From contig NZ_BAAAEU010000023.1 of the NCBI RefSeq assembly GCF_039523175.1, positions 141,528 to 205,527 of the forward strand: DNA of 64,000 nt, given 5' to 3'. The translations under genes were made by a program, and so were the position numbers. The number at the start of each line of letters is the position of its first letter. Positions within the stretch are counted from its first letter, which is position 1. Below, piece after piece: positions 9,318 to 18,565 of the stretch. The DNA is from Dokdonella_A soli (GTDB taxonomy: Bacteria > Pseudomonadota > Gammaproteobacteria > Xanthomonadales > Rhodanobacteraceae). The notes beneath the pieces were generated by a model that was given only the letters and a program-made list of their open reading frames with translations, was not told where the DNA came from and did no database searches.

Positions 9318-10895
9318 ATGTTCGACGCCACTCTCGCTCCGGTCCGGCGCGCCCTGCTCAGCGTTTCCGACAAGACCGGCCTGATCGACCTCGCCCGAGG
9401 CCTCGACGCCCTCGGCGTCGCGCTGATCTCGACCGGCGGCACCGCCAAGGCGCTGCGCGAGGCCGGCCTGCCGGTGACCGACGTGGCCACGCTGACCGGC
9501 TTTCCGGAAATCATGGACGGCCGCGTCAAGACACTGCATCCGATCGTCCATGGCGGCCTGCTCGGCCGGCGTGGCACCGACGATGCGGTGATGGCGAGCC
9601 ATGGCATCGCGCCGATCGATCTGCTCGTCGTCAACCTGTATCCGTTCGAACAGGTGACGGCGGCCCCGGACTGCACGCTGGCCGACGCGATCGAGAACAT
9701 CGATATCGGCGGCCCCGCGATGCTGCGCGCAGCCGCCAAGAATCACGAACATGTCGCGGTCGCGGTCGATCCGACCGACTACGCGGAAGTGCTCGAGGCG
9801 CTCGCGCATGGCGGCACGTCGATCGGGTTGCGACGCCGGCTCGCGGCGAAAACCTATGCGCACACCTCGCGCTATGACGGCCTCGTCGCGACCTGGCTCG
9901 GCACCCACGGCGACGTGGAAAAACCCGAGGCATTCGCGCCGAGCCTGCGCCTCGCGTTCGAGTGCAAGCAGTCCTTGCGCTACGGCGAGAACCCGCATCA
10001 GGGCGCCGCGCTATACGTCGAGCAGAACCTGCCGCGCGGCACCGTCGCCGGTGCCCGCGTGCTCGCCGGCAAGGAACTCTCCTACAACAACATCGCCGAT
10101 GCCGATGCCGCGCTCGAGTGCGTCAAGGCATTCCGCAAGACGCCGGCCTGCGTGATCGTCAAGCACGCGAACCCGTGTGGCGTCGCGCTCGGCACGGACC
10201 TCGCACAAGCCTATGAACGCGCCTATGCCTGCGACCCGGTATCGGCGTTCGGCGGCATCATCGCGTTCAACCACACGCTCGACGCGGCGACCGCGAAAAG
10301 TATTCTCGCGCGCCAATTCGTCGAGGTGATCGTCGCGCCAGAATTCGACAAGGACGCGATCGCCGCGATTGCCGCGAAGCCCAACGTGCGCGTGCTGGCC
10401 ACCGGCGAGTGGGACGAGCTGCCGCCGCCGGCGTTCGACTACAAGCGCATCGCCGGCGGCCTGCTCGTGCAGGATGCCGACCGCGACACGCTGCTGCTGT
10501 CCGACCTCAAGGTGGTGTCCAAGCGCGCGCCCGACGCCGCCGAACTGCATGACCTGCTGTTCGCCTGGCACGTCGCGATGTTCGTGAAGTCGAACGCGAT
10601 CGTGTACGCGCGCGGAGGCCGCACCATCGGCATCGGCGCCGGCCAGATGAGCCGCGTGATCAGCGCGAAGATCGCCGCGATCAAGGCCGCCGAGGCGAAG
10701 CTCGAGGTGCCCGGCAGCGTGATGGCCTCGGACGCATTCTTCCCGTTCCGCGACGGCATCGACGCGGCGGCGCAGGCCGGCATCCGCGCAGTGATCCAAC
10801 CCGGCGGCTCGATGCGCGACGCCGAGGTGATCGCCGCGGCGGACGAGCACGGCATGGCGATGGTGTTCACGGGCGTGCGGCATTTCCGTCACTGA
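9318..10895 (+). CDS. purH: Bifunctional AICAR formyltransferase / IMP cyclohydrolase
   Basis: Last two steps of de novo IMP synthesis. 525 residues, the normal length. The N-terminal MGS-like cyclohydrolase domain shows LLSVSDKTGLIDLARGL, STGGTAKALREAG and GRVKTLHPIVHGG. The transformylase domain shows RYGENPHQGAALY, KHANPCGVALG and the C-terminal ASDAFFPFRDGID with IQPGGSMRDAEVI. Followed by purD on the same strand after a REP-containing gap. Confidence 0.98.
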   Translation: MFDATLAPVRRALLSVSDKTGLIDLARGLDALGVALISTGGTAKALREAGLPVTDVATLTGFPEIMDGRVKTLHPIVHGGLLGRRGTDDAVMASHGIAPIDLLVVNLYPFEQVTAAPDCTLADAIENIDIGGPAMLRAAAKNHEHVAVAVDPTDYAEVLEALAHGGTSIGLRRRLAAKTYAHTSRYDGLVATWLGTHGDVEKPEAFAPSLRLAFECKQSLRYGENPHQGAALYVEQNLPRGTVAGARVLAGKELSYNNIADADAALECVKAFRKTPACVIVKHANPCGVALGTDLAQAYERAYACDPVSAFGGIIAFNHTLDAATAKSILARQFVEVIVAPEFDKDAIAAIAAKPNVRVLATGEWDELPPPAFDYKRIAGGLLVQDADRDTLLLSDLKVVSKRAPDAAELHDLLFAWHVAMFVKSNAIVYARGGRTIGIGAGQMSRVISAKIAAIKAAEAKLEVPGSVMASDAFFPFRDGIDAAAQAGIRAVIQPGGSMRDAEVIAAADEHGMAMVFTGVRHFRH

Positions 10896-10990
10896 AGCGC
10901 AGCTTCGCTGGAAACGCTGTTTTCGCCCTTCCTGGCAGCAGGACCCCAGCCATTCCTGCCCAAGATGATGATGAACGTGCATTTCTCTTC

Positions 10991-11071
10991 GTAGGAGCGG
11001 CTTCAGCCGCGATGCTTTTCGTCGAGCGCCACAGAATGAAGCGAGAGCATCGCGGCTGAAGCCGCTCCTAC
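10991..11071. repeat. REP-type inverted repeat pair between purH and purD (copy 3)
   Basis: The same perfect 25-bp arms as the two copies in dsbD (starting GTAGGAGCGGCTTCAGCCGC) with a 31-bp loop. Here it is intergenic, the normal setting for REP elements. Confidence 0.9.
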
Positions 11072-11105
11072 AGAAGAAGGCACCCTTGAACTCGACGAGG
11101 TGAGG

Positions 11106-12389
11106 ATGAAGGTTCTGGTCATCGGTTCCGGTGGTCGCGAGCATGCGCTCGCGTGGAAACTCAAACAGTCGCCACGGGTGAGCGAAGTCATCGTCGCGCC
11201 CGGCAACGCCGGCACCGCGCGCGAGACCGGCGTGCGCAACGCGGATGTCGCGGTCACCGACATCGACGGCCTGCTGACGCTCGCGGTCGACGAGGACATC
11301 GCGTTGACCGTGGTCGGCCCCGAAGCCGCACTGGTCATCGGCGTGGTCGACCGCTTCCGCGCAGCCGGATTGCGCTGCTTCGGTCCGGGCCGGATCGCTG
11401 CACAGCTTGAGGGCTCGAAGGCGTTCGCCAAGAACTTCCTCGCCCGCCACAACATCCCGACCGCACGCTATGCGGTGTTCACCGAACTCGCGCCCGCGCT
11501 GGCATACGTGCGCAAGCACGGCGCACCGATCGTGATCAAGGCCGACGGCCTCGCCGCCGGCAAGGGCGTGGTCGTCGCACTGACGCTCGCCGACGCCGAG
11601 CAGACGCTGCACGACATGCTCGGCGCGCATTCACTCGGCGAGGCCTCGGCGCGTGTCGTGATCGAGGAATTCCTCGACGGCGAGGAGGCCAGCTACATCG
11701 TGATGAGCGACGGCCGTCACGTGTTGCCGCTCGCGACCAGCCAGGACCACAAACGCCGCGACGAAGGCGACCTCGGCCCCAACACCGGTGGCATGGGCGC
11801 GTATTCGCCGGCGCCGGTGGTCACGCCGGCGGTCGAACAGCGCATCCTCGACGAGGTGATCCGTCCGACCATCGCCGGCATGGCCGCGGAAGGTGCGCCG
11901 TTCACCGGTTTCCTCTACGCGGGGCTGATGATCGACAAGAGCGGTGCGCCGAAGGTCATCGAGTTCAACGCGCGCCTCGGCGATCCGGAGACGCAACCGA
12001 TCATGCTGCGCCTCAAGTCCGATCTCATCGATCTGATCGAAACCGCGCTGGATGGCCGTCTCGATGGAGAGACGGCCGAATGGGATCCGCGCCCCGCGCT
12101 TGGCGTCGTGGTGGCTGCGGCCGGTTATCCCGGCAAGGTACGCAGTGGCGACGTGATCGACGGACTGGATGCGGACACCGGCACGGACGCAAAGGTATTC
12201 CATGCCGGCACGCGCCTGGACGCCGAGGAGCGCGTCGTCACCGCCGGCGGTCGCGTGCTCGCGGTCTGTGCGCTGGGCGACGACATCGGTGCGGCACGTG
12301 AACGCGCCTACGCGGTCGCACGCGGCATCCGTTTCGACGGCGCGTTCTTCCGCCGTGACATCGGCCACCGCGCCTTGCGCGCGCGCTGA
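11106..12389 (+). CDS. purD: Phosphoribosylamine-glycine ligase (GARS)
   Basis: ATP-dependent ligation of glycine to phosphoribosylamine in purine synthesis. 427 residues. Visible: MKVLVIGSGGREHALAWKL, the ATP-grasp segments PIVIKADGLAAGKGVVVA and SQDHKRRDEGDLGPNTGGMG, and EFNARLGDPETQP. ATG 11106 is preferred over GTG 11100 because AGGTGAGG precedes it and the family starts at MKVLVIG. Confidence 0.97.
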   Translation: MKVLVIGSGGREHALAWKLKQSPRVSEVIVAPGNAGTARETGVRNADVAVTDIDGLLTLAVDEDIALTVVGPEAALVIGVVDRFRAAGLRCFGPGRIAAQLEGSKAFAKNFLARHNIPTARYAVFTELAPALAYVRKHGAPIVIKADGLAAGKGVVVALTLADAEQTLHDMLGAHSLGEASARVVIEEFLDGEEASYIVMSDGRHVLPLATSQDHKRRDEGDLGPNTGGMGAYSPAPVVTPAVEQRILDEVIRPTIAGMAAEGAPFTGFLYAGLMIDKSGAPKVIEFNARLGDPETQPIMLRLKSDLIDLIETALDGRLDGETAEWDPRPALGVVVAAAGYPGKVRSGDVIDGLDADTGTDAKVFHAGTRLDAEERVVTAGGRVLAVCALGDDIGAARERAYAVARGIRFDGAFFRRDIGHRALRAR

Positions 12390-12416
12390 GCGCCGCCGCC
12401 GGAATCGCGGCGGCGC
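12390..12416. terminator. GC-rich hairpin between convergent purD and TPR gene
   Basis: Stem GCGCCGCCGC / GCGGCGGCGC with a 7-nt loop immediately after the purD stop codon. There is no T-run, but the hairpin lies between two convergent stops and is likely a bidirectional terminator. Confidence 0.6.
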
Positions 12417-12427
12417 CCGTCACTGCG

Positions 12428-14095
12428 TTACTTCTTCGGCGCCGCCGCGGCGGGCGCCGGTTTCAGATCGGGCGCGAGCCGGCTCGGATGGAACACCGCC
12501 GCGCTCGCCGGCCACGGCAGGTCCGGCAGCTTGTGCGCCTGGAACTGCTGCAGGAACTCGCGATAGCCCGGCAGGGCCTCCTTCATGCCGTTGCGCACGA
12601 GGATGAACATCGCCGCCTGCTGGATCTTGACCGCCTCGTCCCACTTTCCGGCGGCGGCCAGCGCCAGCGCATAGGCCTCCGAGACCGGCGCGGCCGGGTT
12701 GTCGCGATAGAGCTTGCCGCCGACCTCGAGCGCGCCGCGCTTCTGGTCCGCGCTCGCCGCAGGGCACGTGCTGGCGAGTCGCACGAACAGTTGCAGCAGG
12801 AAATTGTTGTTCGCATCCTTGGCGAGCACGTCGCTCACGTCCCTGATCGCGGCGACGCACTTGCCGGCGATGACATCGGCCGCAGCGAGCAGGGTCCAGG
12901 CTTCCGCATTGCCGATATCGAACTGCACGAGCGCGCGATATTGCGCGATCGCCTCATCCTTGTGTCCGGTACGCATCAGCAGCGATCCGAGGAACACGCG
13001 TGGCTCGGCGAGCTTCGGATCCGCGCGGATCGCCTCTTCGTACGCGCGCTGCGCACCGCTGTCGTCGGCGCTCATTTCGAGCGCGACACCCTCGCTGAGG
13101 CGTGCCAGCGCATTGCCCGAATCGGCGGCGACGGCTGCCGTCGCGCGCGATTTCGCCGCGCCGAGGTTGCCTGACGCCGCCTCGACGCGAGCATAGAACG
13201 CGAGCAGCGTCGAGTCGTTCGGATGCAACTTGAGCGCGCTGTCGAGTTCGCGCCGCGCGGCATCGTACTGGCGCAGCGCGAGCAGGGATGCCGCGTCGCG
13301 CACGTGGTTCGTCAGCGGATCCTCGGCCGCCGCCGCAGGCGCCTCCGCTCCGGACTGCGCGAGCATGCCCTGACCGAGCGGATCGCTCAGCGAGACGGCC
13401 ACGTCGGCGGCCTTCGCGCGCGCCTCCGCGGACGCCTTCGCGTTGCCGGCGCCGGCCTGCGCATCGGCGAGCGTCGCGTACAGGCGGGTCGCGTTCGGGT
13501 CGAGCGCGAGCGCGCGCTGGGTCTGGTCGACCGCCTCGGCATAGCGCTTCTGTTTCAATGCGATCTCACCAAGCAGGGCATAGGCGGCCGGCTGGTCGGT
13601 GTGCTGCGCTGCATACTCCGCGAGCAGCGAGCGCGCGCCCTCCAGGTCGCCGTTGTCGAACTTGGACCGTGCAACCGCGATACGGATCGGCAGGTAGTCC
13701 TTGTCGAGCTGGAACGCGATGTCGAAATAGTTCTGGGCGACTGCGTTCTGCTTCTGCATGCGTGCCAGGATCCCCTGCGCATAGACCCAGCGCCCGTCCT
13801 TCGGCGAGAGCTGCGCCGCATCCTCGAGCGCAACCGAGGCCGCATCGTAGAAACCCATGCGCGCGTAGGCTGCGCCCATCAGCGCGTAGGCCTCGGCCAG
13901 GGGATCGCCGACCAGCTTCTGCTTGACGCGCTCGAATTCATTGCGCGTCTTGTTCAGCTCCTCGGCGCGCGCAGGTGCCAGCTTCGAGGTATCCGGAGTC
14001 GGAACCGGCCTGATCAGCGCCTCGGCATGCAGGTGCGGCGCGGCGAGGGCCAGGGCGGCCGTGAAAACGAGCGGGGAAAAGGAGCGGATGGGCAT
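12428..14095 (-). CDS. Exported tetratricopeptide-repeat protein
   Basis: A 555-residue protein with a signal peptide (SFSPLVFTAALALAAPHLHA) followed by many TPR units, for example AYALMGAAYARMGFYDAASV, GEIALKQKRYAEAVDQTQRA and GSLLMRTGHKDEAIAQYRAL. TPR solenoids mediate protein-protein contacts; in the periplasm they often belong to envelope or secretion assemblies. No catalytic domain is visible and no partner gene is adjacent, so the role is unknown. The C-terminus is an Ala/Pro-rich tail ending PKK. Confidence 0.85.
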   Translation of the reverse strand: MPIRSFSPLVFTAALALAAPHLHAEALIRPVPTPDTSKLAPARAEELNKTRNEFERVKQKLVGDPLAEAYALMGAAYARMGFYDAASVALEDAAQLSPKDGRWVYAQGILARMQKQNAVAQNYFDIAFQLDKDYLPIRIAVARSKFDNGDLEGARSLLAEYAAQHTDQPAAYALLGEIALKQKRYAEAVDQTQRALALDPNATRLYATLADAQAGAGNAKASAEARAKAADVAVSLSDPLGQGMLAQSGAEAPAAAAEDPLTNHVRDAASLLALRQYDAARRELDSALKLHPNDSTLLAFYARVEAASGNLGAAKSRATAAVAADSGNALARLSEGVALEMSADDSGAQRAYEEAIRADPKLAEPRVFLGSLLMRTGHKDEAIAQYRALVQFDIGNAEAWTLLAAADVIAGKCVAAIRDVSDVLAKDANNNFLLQLFVRLASTCPAASADQKRGALEVGGKLYRDNPAAPVSEAYALALAAAGKWDEAVKIQQAAMFILVRNGMKEALPGYREFLQQFQAHKLPDLPWPASAAVFHPSRLAPDLKPAPAAAAPKK

Positions 14096-14250
14096 TCGGG
14101 CGACAATCGATGGAGTGCGGACAAGGCGCGCAGTGTAACCGCTCGCCCCGGACGCCGGCTGCGACCCGTCCGCGAGCCGGAAGTTCGGCCGCCGGATCCA
14201 CAGGGGCGGCCTGTCCTGCTAGATTCCAGCCATCCCCGCAAAGGCGTCTT

Positions 14251-16134
14251 ATGAGCGGCTCCAGCCAGTTCGACCTGCTGCGCACACGGCGTTTCGCGCC
14301 CTTCTTCGCGACCCAGGCGCTGGGCGCGTTCAACGACAATGCATTCCGCCAGGCGATGGTCGTGCTGGTCGCATTCCACCTCGGCCTCAGCGACGCCGCC
14401 GTCGGCTTCTATTCGAACCTTGCACCGGCATTGTTCATCCTGCCGTTCTTCCTGTTCTCGGCCAGCGCAGGCCAGCTCGCTGAGAAGTTCGAGAAGACGC
14501 GCCTGATCCGCTACGTGAAGCTGTTCGAGATCGCCGCGATGGCGCTCGCCGCGTACGCGTTCCACGCGCACAACGTGCCGCTGCTGTTGACCGTGCTGGT
14601 CATGATGGGCCTGCATTCGACCCTGTTCGGACCGATCAAGTATTCGATCCTGCCGCAGGCCCTGAAACCCGAGGAGCTCGTCGGCGGCAACGGCCTGGTC
14701 GAGATGGGCACCTCGCTGGCGATCCTGTTCGGCATGATCGCCGGCGGTTCGCTGATGGCGCTGGCCGCTGTCGGGCCGACTGCGGCCTCGTGTCTGGTGA
14801 TCGGCATCGCGATCATCGGCTACCTGGTCAGCCGCGCGATTCCACCGGCTCCGGCGACCGCGCCGGGCCTCGTCTTCAACTGGAACCCGTTCACCGAAAC
14901 CGTGCGCGTGCTCGGTTTCGTCACCAAGAACCGTACCGTGTTCAACTCGGTGCTCGGCATCTCCTGGTTCTGGTTCTTCGGCGGCGTGTTCACCGCGCAG
15001 CTGCCGAACTACACGAAGCTGTTCCTCGGCGGCAACGAGTCGGTCGCGATCCTCGTGCTCGCGCTGTTCTCGATCGGCGTCGGTGTCGGTTCGCTGCTGT
15101 GCGAGCGCCTGTCCGGGCACAAGGTCGAGATCGGCCTGGTCCCGTTCGGCTCGATCGGGCTCAGCCTGTTCGGCATCGATCTGTATTTCGCACGCCCGGA
15201 GCTGGCGACCGCACACGGGTTGAGCGCGTTCGCGTTCCTCGTCGCGCCGGGCAGCTGGCGCATCGCGCTCGACATGACCCTGCTCGGCGTGTTCGCCGGC
15301 TTCTACATCGTGCCGCTGTTCGCACTGGTGCAGAGCCGCGCCGAGCGCAGCGAGCTGTCGCGCGTGATCGCCGGCAACAACATCCTCAACGCGCTGTTCA
15401 TGGTCGCCGCGGCCGCACTCGGTATCGGCCTGACGGCGCTCGGATGGTCGATTCCGCAGATCTTCCTGACCGTCGCCGTGCTGAACGCATTGGTCGCGAT
15501 CTACATCTACACGCTGGTGCCGGAATTCCTGATGCGTTTCCTCAGCTGGATCCTGGTCAGCACGCTGTATCGGATCAAGGTCGAGGGGCTCGAACGGATT
15601 CCCGATGAGGGGCCGGCCCTGCTCGTCTGCAACCACGTCAGCTACATGGACGCGCTGATCGTCGGCGGCGTGGTGCGCCGGCCGGTGCGCTTCGTGATGT
15701 ACTACAAGATCTTCAACATCCCGGTGCTGCGCTTCATCTTCCGCACCGCGAAGGCGATCCCGATCGCCGGCCATAAGGAGGATCCGGCGCTGCTCGATCG
15801 TGCATTCGATGAAGTCGATCGTGCACTCGCCGATGGCGAACTGGTCTGCCTCTTTCCCGAGGGGGGCCTGAGCCGCGACGGCGAGATCGCACCGTTCCGT
15901 TCGGGCGTCGAGCAGATCCTCGCGCGACGGCGGGTTCCTGTCGTTCCGCTCGCGCTGCGCGGGCTCTGGGGCTCGGTATTCAGCCGTCGCGATTCCGCGC
16001 TCGGCCGCTCGCGCCTGCCGCGCCGCTTCTGGTCGCATATCGCACTCGCGGTCGGCGCACCGGTGCCGGCTGCGCAGGCCGACGCGACGACACTCGAACA
16101 GCGGGTCCGCGAATTGCGCGGAAGCTGGGCCTGA
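14251..16134 (+). CDS. MFS transporter fused to PlsC-type acyltransferase (LplT-Aas-like)
   Basis: A 627-residue membrane protein. Residues 1 to about 420 form an LplT-like major facilitator (start FFATQALGAFNDNAFRQA, as in lysophospholipid transporters). Residues about 425-627 form a 1-acylglycerol-3-phosphate acyltransferase domain with the HX4D motif NHVSYMDAL and LVCLFPEGGLSRDG. Such fusions flip and re-acylate lysophospholipids at the inner membrane. Unlike E. coli Aas there is no acyl-ACP synthetase (AMP-binding) domain here. ATG 14251 is chosen because the MFS signature starts right after it. Confidence 0.85.
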   Translation: MSGSSQFDLLRTRRFAPFFATQALGAFNDNAFRQAMVVLVAFHLGLSDAAVGFYSNLAPALFILPFFLFSASAGQLAEKFEKTRLIRYVKLFEIAAMALAAYAFHAHNVPLLLTVLVMMGLHSTLFGPIKYSILPQALKPEELVGGNGLVEMGTSLAILFGMIAGGSLMALAAVGPTAASCLVIGIAIIGYLVSRAIPPAPATAPGLVFNWNPFTETVRVLGFVTKNRTVFNSVLGISWFWFFGGVFTAQLPNYTKLFLGGNESVAILVLALFSIGVGVGSLLCERLSGHKVEIGLVPFGSIGLSLFGIDLYFARPELATAHGLSAFAFLVAPGSWRIALDMTLLGVFAGFYIVPLFALVQSRAERSELSRVIAGNNILNALFMVAAAALGIGLTALGWSIPQIFLTVAVLNALVAIYIYTLVPEFLMRFLSWILVSTLYRIKVEGLERIPDEGPALLVCNHVSYMDALIVGGVVRRPVRFVMYYKIFNIPVLRFIFRTAKAIPIAGHKEDPALLDRAFDEVDRALADGELVCLFPEGGLSRDGEIAPFRSGVEQILARRRVPVVPLALRGLWGSVFSRRDSALGRSRLPRRFWSHIALAVGAPVPAAQADATTLEQRVRELRGSWA

Positions 16135-16198
16135 GCAGTTTCCCTCCCCGGATCCACTTCCCGGCCATTCGCTGGCCGGGATGACGATGGAGCTCACG

Positions 16199-17335
16199 AT
16201 GACCCAACCGTTCCGCCTCCTGGTGCTCAGCGTCTCCGCCGGGGCCGGCCACGTGCGTGCGGCCGAGGCGCTGCGCGTCGGCGCCGAAACCGGATTCGAC
16301 GCCGAAGCATTGCACCTCGACGTGATGGACCATGTCGCACCGGCCTTCCGCGCGCTCTACACCGACGCCTACCTGAAGTTGGTCGAGCACTCGCCGGCGG
16401 CATGGGCCATGTTGTACCGGATCATGGATCGCACCCCGCCGAGCGCACCACTGGCACGCCTGCGCCGCGCGATCGAGCGGCTCAATACGCTGGCTCTGCG
16501 CAAGGCGATCGCCGCGTTCGCGCCGGACGCGGTGATCTGCACGCACTTCCTGCCGGCCGAACTGCTGATGCGCGAGCGCAGCCGCCGGCGGCTCGCGTGT
16601 CCTGTGTACGTGGTCGTCACCGATTTCGACCTGCACGGCATGTGGGTCGTACCGGACATGGCCGGCTATTTCGCGGCCAGCGACGAGGTCGCGTTCCGCA
16701 TGCAGGCGCGCGGCATCGAGGCGGCGCAGATCCACACGACCGGCATTCCGATCATGCCGGCGTTCGCGATCGCGCACGATCGCGCAGCATGCGCCACCGA
16801 ATTCGGGATCGACGCGCAACGCCGCACGATCCTGCTGATGGGCGGCGGCGCCGGCTTGGGCGGGCTCGACGAGGTCGCGGAGCGACTGCTCGCACAGGAG
16901 GCGGATTTCCAGCTGATCGCACTGGCCGGGCGCAACGCGAAGATGCTCGAGAAGCTGCGCGGACTCGCGGCGCGGCATCCGCAGCGCCTGATCGCGCAGG
17001 GCTTCACCGACCGCGTCGAACGCCTGATGACCGCCAGCGATCTGGTCGTCACCAAGCCGGGCGGTCTGACCACGTCGGAATGTCTCGCGCTCGGCCGGCC
17101 GATGATCGTGCACGCGCCGATCCCGGGCCAGGAGGAACGCAACTGCGACTACCTGCTCGAACAAGGCGCCGCGCTGAAAGCAGTCGATGCGACCGCGCTC
17201 GACTATCGCGTGCGCGAACTCATGGCGCAGCCGCAGCGCATGGCCACGCTGGCACAACGCGCGCACGCGCTCGGGCGGCCGCATGCGGCGCGCGATGTGC
17301 TGCGCATCGTGACCGGCGAGACCGGGAGGCGGTGA
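16199..17335 (+). CDS. MGDG-synthase-like GT28 glycosyltransferase
   Basis: A 378-residue cytoplasmic or membrane-peripheral glycosyltransferase. The N-terminal MGDG synthase signature is VSAGAGHVRAAEALRV. The C-terminal UDP-sugar domain shows LLMGGGAGLGGLDEV, TDRVERLMTASDLVVTKPGG and PIPGQEERN, as in MurG/MGDG synthases. The lipid acceptor is probably diacylglycerol or a related lipid; the sugar is unknown. The neighbouring acyltransferase fusion supports a membrane-lipid role. ATG 16199 is preferred over upstream ATGs because GGAG lies 5 bp before it. Confidence 0.8.
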   Translation: MTQPFRLLVLSVSAGAGHVRAAEALRVGAETGFDAEALHLDVMDHVAPAFRALYTDAYLKLVEHSPAAWAMLYRIMDRTPPSAPLARLRRAIERLNTLALRKAIAAFAPDAVICTHFLPAELLMRERSRRRLACPVYVVVTDFDLHGMWVVPDMAGYFAASDEVAFRMQARGIEAAQIHTTGIPIMPAFAIAHDRAACATEFGIDAQRRTILLMGGGAGLGGLDEVAERLLAQEADFQLIALAGRNAKMLEKLRGLAARHPQRLIAQGFTDRVERLMTASDLVVTKPGGLTTSECLALGRPMIVHAPIPGQEERNCDYLLEQGAALKAVDATALDYRVRELMAQPQRMATLAQRAHALGRPHAARDVLRIVTGETGRR

Positions 17336-17339
17336 CGAG

Positions 17340-17566
17340 CCCTCATCCGTTCGTGCTGAGGTATCGACTACGTGCGCAGGAGCGCACGAAACGGCGACAA
17401 AACGGCAGGGCTGCCGTTTTGCGCAGCGGAGCTGCCCGCAGGGCGAAGCGCACGGTGCGCCGAGTGAACCCGGCCCAAAGGGCGAGCGCCGGGACGACGC
17501 GAGCAACCTCGAACGGCGCCGACGCCCGTTCACCCTTCGATACCTCAGGGCGAACGGAGTGCAGGG
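17340..17566. mobile_element. MITE-like repeat with about 28-bp imperfect terminal inverted repeats
   Basis: The left end (17340-17368, containing CTGAGGTATCGA) and right end (17536-17566, containing TCGATACCTCAG) form an imperfect inverted repeat around about 170 bp of internally palindromic, non-coding sequence (for example CGGCAGGGCTGCCG). It fills the whole interval between two convergent genes. It has the structure of a non-autonomous transposable unit, with no transposase inside. Confidence 0.6.
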
Positions 17567-17582
17567 TTGACCAAGGCGTCGG

Positions 17583-18473
17583 CTAGTGCGTCAAGCCGGC
17601 CAGCGCGAGCAGCGCGATCACCGCGAGCCAGGCGACGAGAATGCGGCGCAGCACCTTGCGCGCGTCGGCGAGTTCGACCAGCGGATCGCTGACGTCGGTC
17701 GCGTAACCGTCGCCGGCCATGACGTCCGCTTCCACGCCGGCGCGCGCGAGCGCGCCGAGGAAACCGAGATCGAGCGTGAAATAACCGCGGCCATGCGCGG
17801 CGTGATAGTCGCGCCAGGTCTGGATCACCGCATCGAATTCGGAGACCAGCGCGAGTGTCATCGCGACCAGGTGCGTCGGCGCCCAGTCGAGGATCAGTGC
17901 AGTGCGTTCGAGCACGCTGCGCTGGCTCGCCTCGATCTCCGCGGTGAAGGCCGGATGCCGCGCGAGCAACTGCACGATGCGATAACCCAGTGCGCCGGCC
18001 GGCCCGAGGATCACGAACCAGAACAGTACGCCGAACCAGCGCGACAGCGCGGATGCGAACGTGGCCTCGACCAGCGGCGCAGCCTCCAGCGGCAGCGTCG
18101 CCGTCGCCGGATCGGCACGCAGCGCCTGCGCTGCCGAGTTGCGCCGATCGCTGTCCGGCGCCTTCAGCACCGCTTCGACGTCGGCATCGAGATCGCGCGG
18201 ACCCCAGGCGTAGAACAGCACGATCACGCCGAACGCGAATGCCGGCAATCCGAACAGCACGCGGGCCAGCGCAGCCTGGATCAGCAGGCACGCCACCACG
18301 AGCAGCAGCGGCAACAGCACGAGCGGAACGCGCGAGGTGGACGCATCGTCACCCACCCGGGTCCAGCGCGACAGCCAGACCTTCAGCCATGAGAAATCAC
18401 GCAGTCGGCTGAGATCAGGCAACGTGTACCCGCTTGCGAGGACCAGCAGGACGGCGAGCAGGGTCTGTGCCAT
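17583..18473 (-). CDS. ampE: AmpE-family inner-membrane protein
   Basis: About 296 residues with several membrane helices (TLLAVLLVLASGYTLP; PLVLLPLLLVVACLLIQAAL; GVLFWFVILGPAGALGYRIV; VAWLAVIALLALAGL). The AmpE signatures are ALSRWFGVLFWFVILGPAGA and YAWGPRDLDADVEAVL. AmpE is linked to beta-lactamase induction and peptidoglycan sensing through ampD-ampE in enterobacteria; ampD is not next to it here. The start is uncertain among in-frame starts at 18473, 18497 and 18515; 18473 best matches the family N-terminus. Confidence 0.8.
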   Translation of the reverse strand: MAQTLLAVLLVLASGYTLPDLSRLRDFSWLKVWLSRWTRVGDDASTSRVPLVLLPLLLVVACLLIQAALARVLFGLPAFAFGVIVLFYAWGPRDLDADVEAVLKAPDSDRRNSAAQALRADPATATLPLEAAPLVEATFASALSRWFGVLFWFVILGPAGALGYRIVQLLARHPAFTAEIEASQRSVLERTALILDWAPTHLVAMTLALVSEFDAVIQTWRDYHAAHGRGYFTLDLGFLGALARAGVEADVMAGDGYATDVSDPLVELADARKVLRRILVAWLAVIALLALAGLTH

Positions 18474-18565
18474 GGGCGTGTTCGCGAAGGGACGCATCGT
18501 TGCGATACGCGTCATTCTAGCTGACGCGCTCACGGCAGTGGGCTTCGCCAGATGCGAGGCTGCGC

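Noticed and set aside
8698..9384. A 228-codon plus-strand frame overlapping fis
   Set aside because: Arg-rich translation typical of GC-rich off-frame sequence; fis in another frame is unambiguous.
14014..16197. A 727-codon open frame on the minus strand opposite the MFS-acyltransferase gene
   Set aside because: It is an antisense shadow caused by high GC. The plus-strand product has clear domains and this frame has none.
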